Positions 1-11,379 of a stretch of 64,000 nucleotides of DNA are shown piece after piece. The DNA is taken from the NCBI GenBank assembly GCA_963082975.1, contig OY720347.1, positions 30,273,398-30,337,397 on the forward strand. The letters run 5' to 3'. Position numbers and translations under genes: made by a program. The stretch's first letter is position 1. Each line of letters opens with the position of its first letter. A model generated the notes under the pieces. It did no database searches. It had not been told where the DNA came from and worked only from the letters and a program-made list of their open reading frames with translations. The stretch comes from Labia minor. Lineage: Eukaryota; Arthropoda; Insecta; Dermaptera; Spongiphoridae.

Positions 1-137
1 CAGACGGACGGACAGACATCATGCTAAAAATACTTTTTTCTGTTAAGAAAATGCATGATTCGTGGAGATATGTAAAAATCTCCACATGTGAAATTTGGTG
101 TGAAAACAATACCTCCCTTACTATCGTCGGTCGGTAA
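1..137 (-). repeat. Dispersed repeat family Y, truncated at window edge
   Basis: This is the reverse complement of the start of repeats at 43245 and 55149. Shared landmarks are the block accgaccgacgatagtaagg (seen here inverted near 115-135), the stretch about a thick gatttttacatatctccacg, and a run of tccg units. Only the first part of the family is inside the window. It does not encode a recognisable protein. The family has features of Helitron-type or other non-autonomous insect repeats. Confidence 0.8.
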
Positions 138-612
138 AAAGAACAGATTTGATAATAATCCGCTTATCACTTGTAATTAAAGTTGGCATTGAAATTTAAT
201 ATTCATTTTTTTCATGAATAAAAAGAATTTATTTCATTATTCTTTAAAAGTAAACACACATTCTTATTTAAAAAAAAAATTAATATTCTTTTTTCTCTTT
301 CTCTTCTTCAAGGATTCAAGGTGCATTCAAACTGAATTAAAAACATTTTTAGAGTGCTAATTATTATCCAATTTTCCATTTCACCAATATCCTCATTTCC
401 CTGCACCCCCCCTCCCCCAAATAAAATCACTACAATATACTCTCGTTAGTGCCCAATGCAATACGTGCTAATTGGACAAAAATATTTCATCCGATATGTA
501 AATAATTAAGATGGACTATTGATGATGAGGAGGGATAGTAAACAGAAAAAGAGGAAAAAGCTAATTTAATGAATAATTGGTAAATTAATTATTAATTAAA
601 TAAACTCCTAAA

Positions 613-1043
613 CAGTGCCGGATTAAGGAATTTTCAAGGACAAGGACAGAATTCCGGGCCCCCACCCATAAAATAACATCAAATTTATTATTTATTTTAT
701 TTTTCATTTAAAAAAATTTTTATTGAAGAGTACTTTTTTAAAAAATATAGCAGAGGTGGGCACACTTGGTGATACTTAGAGCATGAAAAATCATTTTACT
801 TTTTTTTTTAAGAACCATGTTGAAAAAATGTAAAAAAGTCGAAAATATTTAAAAGTCTGATTGTAAAAATCATTTTACTTTTTATTTTTTTATTATTATT
901 TTTTTTATAGAACCATGTTGAAAAATTTTTAAAAAAGTCGAAAAAAAAATATATGTAAAAGTCTGATCGCAAAAGTGATAAAATTCCCGATCTTTTGAAC
1001 CGTTTTACGGGCCCCCTGAAATTACGGGTCCTTGCCTATTCTG
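613..1043. mobile_element. hAT-type MITE with 8-bp TSD
   Basis: The element starts cagtgccggattaagg and ends ccttgcctattctg, a decayed inverted end. It is flanked by ctcctaaa (605-612) and ctcctaga (1044-1051), an 8-bp duplication with one mismatch, as expected of hAT insertion. Inside lies a roughly 60-bp core (agaaccatgttgaaaaaa... then a-rich ...aaaagtcgaaaa) present twice in tandem. The same core recurs in other small hAT-like elements of this window that have different ends. It carries no transposase. Confidence 0.75.
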
Positions 1044-1197
1044 CTCCTAGACAACGAAATATTGAATTGAATTAATAACCAATTCAACATACAAAATATA
1101 ATTTTATATATTTTTATAATAATAAAAAAAAACACTGAATTTTAAACATTCTATGAATGGATAGAACCAGGTCATCAAGTCAGTTACAGCCTAAGTA

Positions 1198-1784
1198 CAG
1201 GGTGGTGCAGAGGAAACGCATGTTTTTCGAACCGCTAGTACGCGGCGAGGGGAGGGGGTATTGACCTTGAACGAATGTTGGCAGACAATGCCGTTTCAGT
1301 CATTCATAATGAATGAAATGTTTACGATGCTACAGTCTTTATGAGTGATGAAGCACATTTTCATCTTGACGGTTACGTCAATGTTCAAAACTGTCGGTAT
1401 TGGGCAAGAATTACACAAAAGAACTCTGCACAGTTTAAAGATAACAGTGTGGTGCTGCAGTTCAAAGTTGTGGATTGTTGGACCATATTTTTTTGAAGAT
1501 TCGCACACTCGATGACCTTAAGAATTCCATTCGTCGGGAAATTGAAGCAGTGCCGAATGAAATGTTGGAGAGAGCCGTCCCTAATTTTCAGAAGAGGATC
1601 CAAATTTTTATCCAGCAAGAAGAACGCCATCTCAAAGACATTATTTTCCGAACCTAAATATGGTATGTAATTTCAAAAACTGCATTAAAAAACCTATCAT
1701 TTAATGCTTGTTTTTATTATTTTCAACCCATTGTGTCCCAGTAATCCAATTCTGTAAAACATGCGTTTCTTCTGCACCACCCTG
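1198..1784 (+). mobile_element. IS630/Tc1-mariner element, internally deleted transposase
   Basis: Ends are inverted repeats of about 29 bp beginning cagggtggtgcagaggaaac on the left and mirrored on the right, with TA on both sides (1196-1197 and 1785-1786). Between them, plus-strand remnants of a transposase are readable. One is a block near 1342-1430 with SDEAHFHLDGYVN, the region of the first catalytic aspartate of the DDE domain. The other is a C-terminal block (about 1517-1657) containing DDLKNSIRREIEAVPNEML. The part with the second and third catalytic residues is missing between them, so the protein is dead. The ends are nearly intact, so it could have been mobilised in trans. Confidence 0.8.
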
Positions 1785-1786
1785 TA

Positions 1787-4250
1787 CCACAGGTTGGTCG
1801 GACCTCGTTCTTATAGATTCCAGGTAGAAAAAAATTCCCTTGCCTAGTCTGAAACTTGAACCTGAGCCTTCGAGGTTGCCTCTCAGAGTGTCAGTAGTTA
1901 TATATTTTAAAGTTGTCCAAATAATTTCTATTTTATTATCTAATTTTATATATGGCGCTGTTAAACTTGAAAGTTCTTAGCTAAAGCAACACATTCTTCT
2001 AACCATATTTTCTTGAGGCATATTTGTTATATTTCCATTATAACATATAACATCTTCATTTCTATTTTAATATAAAACACACGGCGTTTTTAATTAATAT
2101 AGTATAAAATAATATAATAATAATAAAACTAACATCCAATCTTTTTTCACATAATTTTACCCAATGTTTCATCTTTCATTATTTTTTCGTTTTTATCTTT
2201 AGTTAATTTATTATTATTTCATTAAAGTATATAAATATCAACAATAATTATTATTAGAGAAAATATTGACTTCATTAAAATAATATTAATAACAAAATAT
2301 GATTTATTAAATAAATAGGTTAGTGGTTTGTAATCTATGGGATAAGAGTTTATTAGATGAAGGGCATCGTGCAGCTGTTACGACAATAACATTTTCAATG
2401 ACTTCTCAGATCGAGAATATGTGAGATGAAACCTTGAATTATTATTTTTCTATTAATTATCCGGTAATATTCTATTTTTTGTAAAATTTGTTTTCTGTAC
2501 ATTTAAAATTAAAATTGTTATATATTTTGTATACTACTCTATAAATCCCATTATAAATCTATTTTTTTTCTCGATAAAATAAATAACAATATCAGGTGAG
2601 GTTTTTTTTTAAGATTGTTTATGTTTAGAGGGACGTATTGATTTTTTTTAATAAAGAATGATTTGGGGTAGAAAAAGATTGGAAACTAGAATATTAACAT
2701 TGTTTTTGATTTTGAATTTGAATATTATTTATTTAAAAAAAAAATAAATAAATAAATTAAAACTCTTAAGTAAATTATTTCTGTTAAAATTTCTGATTTG
2801 CAATTCCATTGTTAAAACAATTTTAATTTCGATACATTAATTTATTTACATTTACATAAATAAAAGTAATAAATTTATATTGTAAATTTTCCAATATTAT
2901 TGGATAAAATAAAAATAGCAATATATGTATATTGTAAATTATCTATTTAAACAAAAATAAAATAAACTATTATGAAGTTAATAAATGTATAAAATACCTC
3001 AATTTATTTTTTATAAAATATATATTATTAATAAACATATATATTAAATAAATATGAAAAAAGATATGGTCTATATGTGACTATTTGTTATTCTAGATCT
3101 AAAGAACATAGGTAAATAAGTAATTTATATTACGTATATTATGTATATTATAAAACTTTAAATTCATTAGTAACATATAGGTATTAATAATGTCAAAAAA
3201 AATTGAAATGTGTATCTTCTTTGTATCATTCAAGTGTTTTATTTACTTCAATATTTTACTAATAAATGAACCGGATAAAAAATAAATAAATAAGTTATTA
3301 TTATTTATGATTCAATTTTATTGTAAGAAATGAAATTCTCCTGTTAAATCGCAGTGTCTATCATGTACTTCAATTTACACACTAATACTTAGATAATGTC
3401 TGTTTTATCACCATCAAAATTGTACTTGGAAAATGGGAAGTAACAGTTATTATAAAATAATCAATTAACATGTTGATATGTAATATGTTTCAATTCAACA
3501 GATGGCCAACTGATCAAGAATAACAGCTCAAAAACGATATTTACATCCATAATCTCCCTTATATATTTTTAATTAATATACGTTTAAATAGATAACATCA
3601 TATATCAAAATAATTTTGATAAAATTTATAATATTATATATATTATTTTTCTCTTATGAGCTCGTAAGTTCTTTTCAATAGCAGCAATATTATTTAACTG
3701 TGTCTATTCAGAGCCACCTTCATCCATTTCCTAGCTTCTCTTATAATTCCATTATGTCCAGTCTTAAATTATATGCTCGCAGCAGCTTTGATCTACCAAC
3801 CGGTTGCTTTCCAAATAGTCTCTCCAGTACCATATTTCTCGTTCATCTTCCCACACCTGTTTAGCCACGAATATATTTTAAATATCTGGTTGAGAATTAC
3901 TAGAATAAATATTTTTATATTCATTGACGAACATGTGTGAAGGTTCCATGAATTGAAATAGAAATCCATATCACGAAGATTTACATAAATTTTTAAAAAT
4001 TAAGTTTTGTTTTTTCTAAATAGATTGATCAAATTTAACCTAAGTTCATAGAGGGGTAGATATATAATATAATTAGTATACTATAATTCCATAGTAAACT
4101 CCATTTTGAATTTACAACTACTTTCCCAAGCAGTCGGAAAAACATACATGGAAAATTCTAAAGTTATATTTGGATTTTCCAGATCATGAAACATAAAGAT
4201 AATTGAAAAATTTTAAATTTTAATCAATGTGCAGACAAAAACAAACATTA
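1787..4250. other. AT-rich stretch, no gene seen
   Basis: Roughly 2.4 kb of strongly AT-rich sequence with no long reading frame, no recognised repeat end and no RNA gene. Many short A/T homopolymer runs are present. A slightly less AT-rich patch at about 3700-3860 shows nothing recognisable. Confidence 0.6.
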
Positions 4251-4997
4251 ATATTGTAATATATAATCCTAAAAAATACATTTTTTATGTATATAAGGGT
4301 GCGAAAGCGAGAACTTTCATTTTTGAACACGTGCTAAATTAAAGAAAAGGACGTTTGGTCATGGGACATGTTGTCCGCACATGTACAGGGACCCATCCAT
4401 GTGTTCAAAGTGGGGGAAAGGGTTCATTATTGGTGAAAATGATATTTGAGTTAGTCTTGATCAGGCATTGGAGGGAGACATACATATCCCTGCAGGAAGG
4501 ACATCATACACAACCCCTTTTTGAGAAATGTTGCTGCACAATAGATGTTCCAGTTAAATCCGCAGGAAGACAATCAGGACTCAAGTCTCCAATGAACTCT
4601 CCATTCCTTTCTTTCATGCTAAGTGATAACACTTTCATAATTAATAATTAATTATAATTGCAATTGCTAAAATATAAATTAAATTTCTTTTAATTTATAT
4701 TTCTATTTTACGGTACCTTTCAATATGTTCTATTTTATATTAATTTCATTATTATCTATTTTGTAAATTTAAGTCTCCTAGTTTTATTAAATAAATAATT
4801 TGTTATAATTTTATATAAGCATTTTAATTGAACCTATTCAATCTTATCATTTCCAAAATCAACCTACGCGGATTCAATAACCCTTTTAATTATACAAAAT
4901 TCAATCCAGAGTGCTACCATTTAATTAAACTTAATTTTTAACACATTATTTCTTATAAAATACCTCACCCACTTTTCCTCTTATATACGACAATATA
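4251..4997 (+). repeat. TIR element K, copy 1 (uninterrupted)
   Basis: About 750 bp, present again inverted at 59834-60572 and, as a 3' part, at 25695-27533. The start atattgtaatatataatcc and the inverted end (tatattgtcgtatataag) match over about 14 of 16 positions, so it is likely a non-autonomous TIR transposon. It contains tatataagggtgcgaaagcg near 4293. A 98-codon open frame (4355-4651) is shared with copy 2, but every difference I compared between copies changes the amino acid in that frame, so I do not call it a gene. The junction a4924/t4925 is the empty target of the Helitron at 25988. Confidence 0.75.
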
Positions 4998-5008
4998 TAC
5001 CATATCTA

Positions 5009-5515
5009 CTATATGGGCTGAAAAGTGTCGGGATTTTTCAATAGACGATGCCACTAGAAAATGAACATGAATCATTTCGAGAGGCTCATCTGTCACTAGT
5101 TTATGTATGAAGTATCATGACATCCCGTCCATTCGTTTACAAGCTTCAGTCGTTTGAGTGACGCAACTTTCGCCTTCATAAGAAAAATGGAATAACAGGT
5201 ATATCGTCTTGATTAAACATTGTTTTTTAATGGGAAAAACTTGTGATCAATCATTGCAGTGGTTGCAGGAATGTTATCTCACATCTGCTCCTTCGAGAAC
5301 AACAGTTTATCAAGACGTGATATTTCTGTTATTCCATTTTTCTTATGAAGGCGAAAGTAGCGTCACTCAAACAACTGTAGCTTGTAAACGAATGGACGGG
5401 ATGCCATGATACTTCATACATAAACTGGTGACAGATGAGCCTCTCGAAATGAGTCATGTTCATTTTCTAGTGGCGTCATCTATTGAAAAATCCCGGGACT
5501 TTTCAGCCCATGTAG
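5009..5515 (+). mobile_element. mariner-type MITE with ~190-bp terminal inverted repeats
   Basis: The two halves are long inverted repeats: left 5009-5198, right 5326-5515 (start ctayatgggctgaaaag). Both are bordered by TA (5007-5008, 5516-5517). The inner edge of each repeat contains atggaataacag. The left copy runs into a mariner-like N-terminus with IKHCFLMGKTCDQSLQWL and SAPSRTTVYQ, matching the first helix-turn-helix of mariner transposases. Nothing of the catalytic domain remains. It is a deletion derivative that kept the TIRs, the start region and the first ~40 codons; an early stop (taa after atggaa) shows it is not coding. Confidence 0.8.
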
Positions 5516-5517
5516 TA

Positions 5518-7185
5518 TATGCTATATATTTGTATGTGGTTTTACCTCGAAAGATTTTGAACACAGCAAACGAATTCCTTCATCTGTCCCCATCTTGAGA
5601 TATATCAATCCAATTATATATATTTATATGTATTAATAATTTAATATAATCTTTAAAGGTATATTCTTCATTTTTATTTTAATATTTTTAATGAAACCTA
5701 TATAAAATTGAATTTTAATTTATGGTAATTATTATTTAATAACGAAAGGCTTAACTCTTTAGAAAAAAGTTGTATTTTAACGAATTTAATGAATTGAAAA
5801 ATAAAATTAAAAAAAAAACATAGAAGAAAGAGAGAAGGAGAGAGAAAGGAAAGATAACGAAATTCGCTGGCGGTGATGTGGTGTGGATTACAAAAAGCAT
5901 TCTCGGGAGGAGCAACGAAGATCGGTTGGCTTAGAGCTCATTTTACACGGGAGGTGAGAAGCCGCCACCGTTGCTTCCCACCTTTAGGTCTCATGTTGCT
6001 GAGGCGCAGGTGCCTGATACTTTGAACAAAGTACATGAACTTACAGAAGAGGAGGGAAGGCTGATGGGGAGGGGGGAGAAATACGAGCAAAAGACGTTCC
6101 ACCACCCTTTCAGCTGATAAACAAAAAGAACAAATACGGAGTAATAATGCAATTTATCTCGTCATAAACGACTCAGGGCTTAATAAATCAAAACGCTTCT
6201 ATGAAAGAGACAAACGAATTATATCTTAAGTGAATCTATAAAAGAAACGGCGCCAGAAAACTCACAAACGCCTTTGTTTTCTATTTTACATCGTCAGTTA
6301 TATGGTATTTATTTTATACCCAAAAATAATAATAAAAAAACCTCCAAAAATTAGTATAATAATCTTCTTCAGATTTTAATTTAAAAAGTTATATTCATAT
6401 ACTAAACACTTTTTTTTAGTTTTGTTTGAATGTTAATGTTTTAATTTTTATAATCATAGCCGTATTTTTTTCATAAAATTTCCAATTAATATGCAAAAAA
6501 AAACAAGAAAATATAAACTGAATAAATTATTACATTTCTCAAATCCCTAAGGTCTTATGAATATGGATAATGAACTAACTTGAAAAAAGAGGGAGGTGGT
6601 AATCGAGGGAAGGGGGCTGTTCTTTAAAGATGATTCGGTCCTTCTCTCAATACAAAACCCCTCTTCTCTAAATATAATATAAAAATAAAGTAATTACAAA
6701 TTCATATTTAATGAGTCAAAATTCAATGCAGCTTTGCTACTTTGAAATTATCGAACGGGGATCTTGGACCGTTAATAACAATAAAGATTATTAATGCAAG
6801 TTGGAATATTGTTTTGTTTTTATCTCAGATCTGAAATATAACAATTTACATATATATACAATTAGTATATCTACCATATATACATTATTATAATTAAAAA
6901 GTATATAAATAAAAAAAAACTGAAAATTTGTATTTGTTTAAATTTTAATACAATGAATGGATTAAATATAAATTAAAAATATAGTTTACAATTTAATTTA
7001 GTGCATCACAGAGTTAGAAATACAAACAAGTAACTTGGTTGATTATAGGGGACCAATTGAGAAACCACCAGTAGGATGACTAAGATAAAGGAGAACTTGA
7101 GGAAGTTAGGAGAGAATAGGAATTGGTTGGAATTAACTCAGAACAGTTAAACTGTTGAAGAAATCTGTTATCTGCGGTTATAGAC
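5518..7185. other. AT-rich stretch with a GC-richer island at 5860-6120
   Basis: Mostly AT-rich sequence without a gene. The segment 5860-6120 is clearly GC-richer than its surroundings (for example ggagaagccgccaccgttgc-like composition near 5960). I found no convincing reading frame on either strand and no splice-bounded exon. It could be a regulatory element, a noncoding exon or an old repeat. Confidence 0.4.
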
Positions 7186-8049
7186 CAGTGATTCTCAACC
7201 TGTGCGATCTCGCCCCCTAGGGGGTGATCGACATCTTAAAGGGGGCGATTATTTGACTATACGATTTTGGGGGCGAAATCATTTTCATAAAAAAAATAAG
7301 ATGATTTTGCGAACAGGTTCTGAAACTCGATATGGCTCTTTTTTATGTATAAGGAGGGGAAAATCCACGCGGACACCCCGCTGTAAGTTGGTGTCCCAAC
7401 GGGGTAGTGCCGGACTCTAACCGGCTAAAAACCCTCCTGGAACCACCGTAAGGTATTACTTCAGGGGGGAAGCCCATCTACCCTCGGGGACTTGTTAGGA
7501 TCCGCCTACACGCATCGGCCACCGCGCGCCAGTTCACTGTACTGCCCAGCATTAACCCTATCAGGTTTTCAGGCGACGGTTCCTTGCCATTCCGCATTCA
7601 AACAGCATGTGTTCGGCAGTCTCGGGTACCCGGCACAGACCACACCGACCGTCGGTCGTCTTCCCAATCCTCGTGAGGTACGCACCGAAGTCCCCATGGC
7701 CAGTGAGGATCTGAGTCAGATAAAAGTCCGCCTCTCCATGTGCTCTCAAAAACCATAGCCGGTAAGTCCACCTCCCACCGTCAGACTCGCGCCATCTTGA
7801 CTGCCACCTATCCATTAGCCACCCTCTGTTCAGCGCCCGAGAGATGTTATCGGCTCCATGGTGATATGACCGCTCGAGCGCCAACAGGTCAATAGGCGTT
7901 CAATATGGCTCTAAATATCACTTAGTGTACTTACCTTATATTTATTAGGGATTATCATGCAATTTATATCTGTAAAAATTTATAGGGGGCGAATTAAGAA
8001 GCGGGTCTTACAAAGGGGGCGTTTGGTCCAAAAAGGTTGAGAAACACTG
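7186..8049. mobile_element. hAT-type element interrupted by a LINE
   Basis: Ends cagtgattctcaacc and ggttgagaaacactg are inverted repeats of a hAT type. The flanks are ttatagac (7178-7185) and ccctaaac (8050-8057), only 4 of 8 matching, so the TSD has decayed or ends were exchanged. The subterminal sequence (gggggcgattatttgactat) is the same as, but inverted to, the element at 36586. The interior is split by a GC-rich LINE insertion at 7340-7899. Confidence 0.75.
7340..7899 (-). mobile_element. 5'-truncated R1-like non-LTR retrotransposon, 13-bp TSD
   Basis: A GC-rich block on the minus strand encodes the extreme C-terminus of an R1-type ORF2 (frame 7561-7884). It shows an LTQILTGHGDFGAYLTRIG motif followed by a CxxC...H...C zinc-knuckle pattern (CGLC, then HMLFEC). 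R1 elements end with this motif order. The copy is bordered by tcgatatggctct (7327-7339) and tcaatatggctct (7900-7912), 12 of 13 identical. The left junction begins ttttt, the A-tail read from the other strand. This is target-primed insertion of a 5'-truncated copy into the hAT element at 7186. Confidence 0.85.
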
Positions 8050-8064
8050 CCCTAAACCCTAGAC

Positions 8065-8324
8065 CAGTGATTCTCAACCAAGAAAAAGATAAGTGTAAAA
8101 GTTATTTACTTATTTACCATATTGAAAAAATTGAAAAAAAAGTCGAAAATGTTTAAGAGCTTGATCGCAAAAACATTTTATCTTTTTTTTAGAACTATAT
8201 TGAAAAAATTTAAAAAAAAGTCAGAGATGTTTAAGAGCCTCTTTACATTTGTAAAATATAGCGGCACATTTTGATAATCTCGTGGAACACAAAAGTGCCG
8301 CGGCACAGTGGTTGAGCATCACTG
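8065..8324. mobile_element. hAT-type MITE with perfect 8-bp TSD
   Basis: The element starts cagtgattctcaacc and ends ggttgagcatcactg. It is flanked by the perfect duplication ccctagac (8057-8064 and 8325-8332). The interior holds the shared core (atattgaaaaaattgaaaa... aagtcgaaaatgtttaagag) twice. It stands 15 bp from the hAT element at 7186, with similar ends but a different interior near the right side (gtgccgcggcac palindrome at 8296-8307). Confidence 0.85.
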
Positions 8325-8364
8325 CCCTAGACCCTAGAGCAACATAGTTAGATAAGTTTCTTCT

Positions 8365-8858
8365 AAAGGAGGAGGACAACTATGATCTAGAAAAATTAAT
8401 AAACGAACTTAATAAAAAAAAATAAAATAAATCAATTAATTTAAATTAATACTATTAATGAATGTATTAGTTTTCAGTTTATCTATAGTTTTATATAAAG
8501 TTAATTTTACTTTTATAAAATGTCTCAAGTCTCTAACTTTAGATTTCCATAAATTTCATTAAAATTAAAAATATTCAATAAATCAAAGAAAATAAAATAT
8601 CGAAACGAAATGATTAAGAAATATTATAATTCATTAAAACATATAATTGCATTAAAATATAGAATTAATTTACTGATTAAATTAAAATATATGATAAATT
8701 AGAACACAAAAAGATATGAATGATTTAATAATAAACTGTTTGAAATAAAATCAATGAAAACTTTTTGCATAAAGACTTTCAACCAAATACTATGTATCAC
8801 TTCGAGGGTACAGGGGGCTGAGCCACCATTCTAGATGCGAAGAGTGCCGAAAAAATGT
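8365..8858 (+). mobile_element. Helitron family copy C, 3' end broken, no LINE cargo
   Basis: About 320 bp (from ctatgatctagaaaaattaa) matches 60872-61160 of Helitron B. The region from 8780 (actttcaaccaaatactatg, then gggtacagggggctgagcc) matches the subterminal part of Helitrons A, B and D. The 3' hairpin is damaged (gaagagtgccgaaaaaatg) and no ctag end follows. Unlike A and B, this copy has no LINE sequence between the two backbone parts. Confidence 0.7.
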
Positions 8859-8860
8859 AA

Positions 8861-10199
8861 ACAAAATATTAATTTAATTTATTTATATCATTTAAAAACT
8901 TCATTTAAATCCTTTAATAGGAAGTATTATTGCTAACAGAAGCGCCAGAAGCAATATTTACTAAAAAATTAAACCGCTATTTAGTAAAATTACACCAAAA
9001 TAAGTTTTCATATAATCATGTTTTTTTACTAATAATAATAAATGATGAAACTCATAATGACTGAGAGGGTTTAGCAATTGGATTATACTAGAAATACAAA
9101 ACAAATAGACAAGTTGTGGATTATTAGTTTTGTGAATTATGAAAATAAATAATTTCTCTCTGTATATTTCCTAATTATTTATGTATCATTTTAATTTAAT
9201 AACATTTAATATTAATTCACAGTTAAAATATTTACGTGTATAAATTTCAAATAGAATATCTGTTTTATTATATTTAAATATTATCTAATTTGTGCAACCT
9301 TGTACCAGAGTACCAAGTTTATTTCAACTATAAGAAAAAATCTATTAGTTAAGAATCAAAACCTACAGATAAAATTAATCTAATACTTTCAATTAATTGT
9401 TTAACCCAATAAATGATAAATAAAAGAGAAATTAATAACTTGAGTTAAGAAGGAGATAGCTTCTATTTATAGAATAATTTAAAAAAAAAATTAAATTATT
9501 TTAATATAATTAATTAATTTTATAAGGAGTAATAAATTTTATTATCATGATAAATCTAGGAGCGCCGGCAGCGCTCCGCCTCGACAAGTAAAAAACACCG
9601 AGCCTGCCTAGCCTTTATTAACAAAAAAAAAATCATTAATTTTTATTCATTACAACCAGATGCAAATACTCTGTGGTAATGTGGGGAGTACTACCACTAT
9701 TTGAAAAAGTTTTATTGGGAATGCAATTAAATACACTATTCAGGAAATGAACGTTTTAAAAACAATTAATATTGTAAGGTGAGTAACTTGGCGGACGCTA
9801 AGCTTTGATTTCACTAATTTTTTTGAAAGACAACTTTGCGGGGCCCTAACTTTTTTGATTTCCTAACTTTTTAGGGCTCACAACTTGGCGAGGAACCTCT
9901 ACCACGAAGTGGTTTTTTGTCAGATACCATATAGTAAACAGAGGATAAAAATAAGTAAATTTTTTGTATTGTAATTTTATAATATAAAAAATTATCATTA
10001 AAATCTTATTTTATTAATTTCATCTTCAAAAATGGGGCATTAATGTAAATATATATTATTGTAAATTACACTAATGATCTCTTACTCACCTACTTCAACC
10101 CCCAAATTCAAATTACAGAACAACAACAATAATAGATATTCTAATTTTTAGTTATAATATTTAAGATCGTTAATATAAAACAAAGAAATGAATACTTAC
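8861..10199. other. AT-rich stretch, inside or downstream of the Beat gene
   Basis: No exon of the Beat gene was recognised downstream of 10200 on the minus strand. A palindrome-like block gagcgccggcagcgctcc lies at 9561-9578. A patch at 9780-9940 contains the word aacttggcg several times and a small hairpin (accacgaagtggttttttg). I see no gene. Confidence 0.5.
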
Positions 10200-10335
10200 C
10201 CAATACTGTCATATTTTGATTTTCTGCTACTGTTTTGAAATTTGGCCCTTCAGATGATACTTCACATCGATAATTGCCACTTGTATTAAAGGAGAGCTGG
10301 GTTAGTGTTACCGAAGTCATTGGTGTTGGATCTTT
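10200..10335 (-). CDS. Beaten path family gene, exon encoding second half of an Ig domain
   Basis: This minus-strand exon is bounded by a tttttttttag acceptor at 10336-10337 and a G|gtaagtatt donor at 10199. It begins in phase 0, which fits the exon at 15663 that ends in phase 0, and ends with one extra base. It encodes about 45 residues with SVTLTQLSFNTSGNYRCEVS followed by SEGPNFKTV. The YRC cysteine is the second cysteine of an immunoglobulin fold, and the sequence after it is typical of insect Beat proteins (CEVSxEGPxFxT). Beat proteins are neuronal cell-surface or secreted Ig proteins that bind Side-family partners in axon guidance; that role is family knowledge. I cannot choose the Beat paralogue. 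Further 3' exons were not found between this exon and position 1. Confidence 0.88.
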
Positions 10336-11379
10336 CTAAAAAAAAAATAAAATAATTTCCACATTAAAATTATATTAAATTTCCAATGAAATTAGAATCT
10401 ATTGTATTAATTAGTACAAGTATATTGATTAATATATAAAAAAATCCATTATATTGTTTTTATCCGTAATGACACTTTAGATCAGACGTGTCTAGGACAT
10501 CTCTGGGTTGTACGTGTCCGTGATAGGCCATTGTGGATCAAACGCTTCCGATGAATATGCAATAAGCATATGATCAATCCAAACCAGAATGATGATAGGA
10601 TTGGTTGACAGCAGTGAAAGAGTGTGTAAAGGAGTTTAATTAAATTTTAATTAATTTTTCCACAACCGAACTATTTGGGGAAAAAATAGATTCAATTAAA
10701 TTAGAAACATCTTCTATTTATTATTATTTTTTTTTTATTAGCTTCATTACCATTTTAGATTATCTAAACGAAGAGCTAAACATTATTCAAATATAAAAAA
10801 AAACATTTTAAAAAAATAACAGAATAAAATTATTATTTTGTTTTAGTGAATTATAGCTAGATACAAAAAACTATATATAGATATATAGATATTTTTTTTA
10901 TTTTTTTCTAAATTAAATGTAAAATTGTAATTAAATAATATAAATATTAAAAAATAAAGTGTTCCGATTGGTATAATTGGTATTTGGTCAATTTATTTAT
11001 GTATTTTATTCTCAAACAAAAACATTGATTTTGAAATTGCGTTAACGTATCAGATATCTAAATCAATATTTCATTTTGTAAAGCTAATATTAATGTTCTA
11101 TTAGCTTACTGGGTGGATTGACATTTTTGAAGTTGATGGTGGAAAATTTCATTAACTACTTAAGTCACAACATTAATAAATTTGTTCCCTTGACATAAAT
11201 ACAAGATGCATATAGTATAATAAGATTAGAAGAATAATTTTCGGTGAGATTTGCATATATTTAATAATTTTTAAAAGAGGTCGAGAAAAAAGCTCATAAA
11301 GTGAGTTAAATCAAGTCATTAATAAGATTGAATTGTACATTTCAATTAATTAATTTTTTCTATTCAATTTTAATGAAAT

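Noticed and set aside
4355-4651. 98-codon open frame conserved in two repeat copies (also 60173-60484)
   Set aside because: Between the copies, all the differences I compared alter the residue in this frame (for example R/C, G/E, G/V, TY/AH), and the start region differs. Conservation reflects recent copying of repeat K, not selection on a protein. An opposite-strand frame of 44 codons is equally shared and equally unsupported.
7202-7758. Open frames on plus over the GC-rich block in the hAT element
   Set aside because: They are the opposite strand of the R1-like LINE insertion and cross its left junction; the minus-strand frame has the recognisable motifs.
9561-9578. Palindrome gagcgccggcagcgctcc as another Helitron 3' end
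   Set aside because: The hairpin touches the ctag word directly instead of standing about 10 nt away, and no subterminal similarity to the Helitrons was seen.
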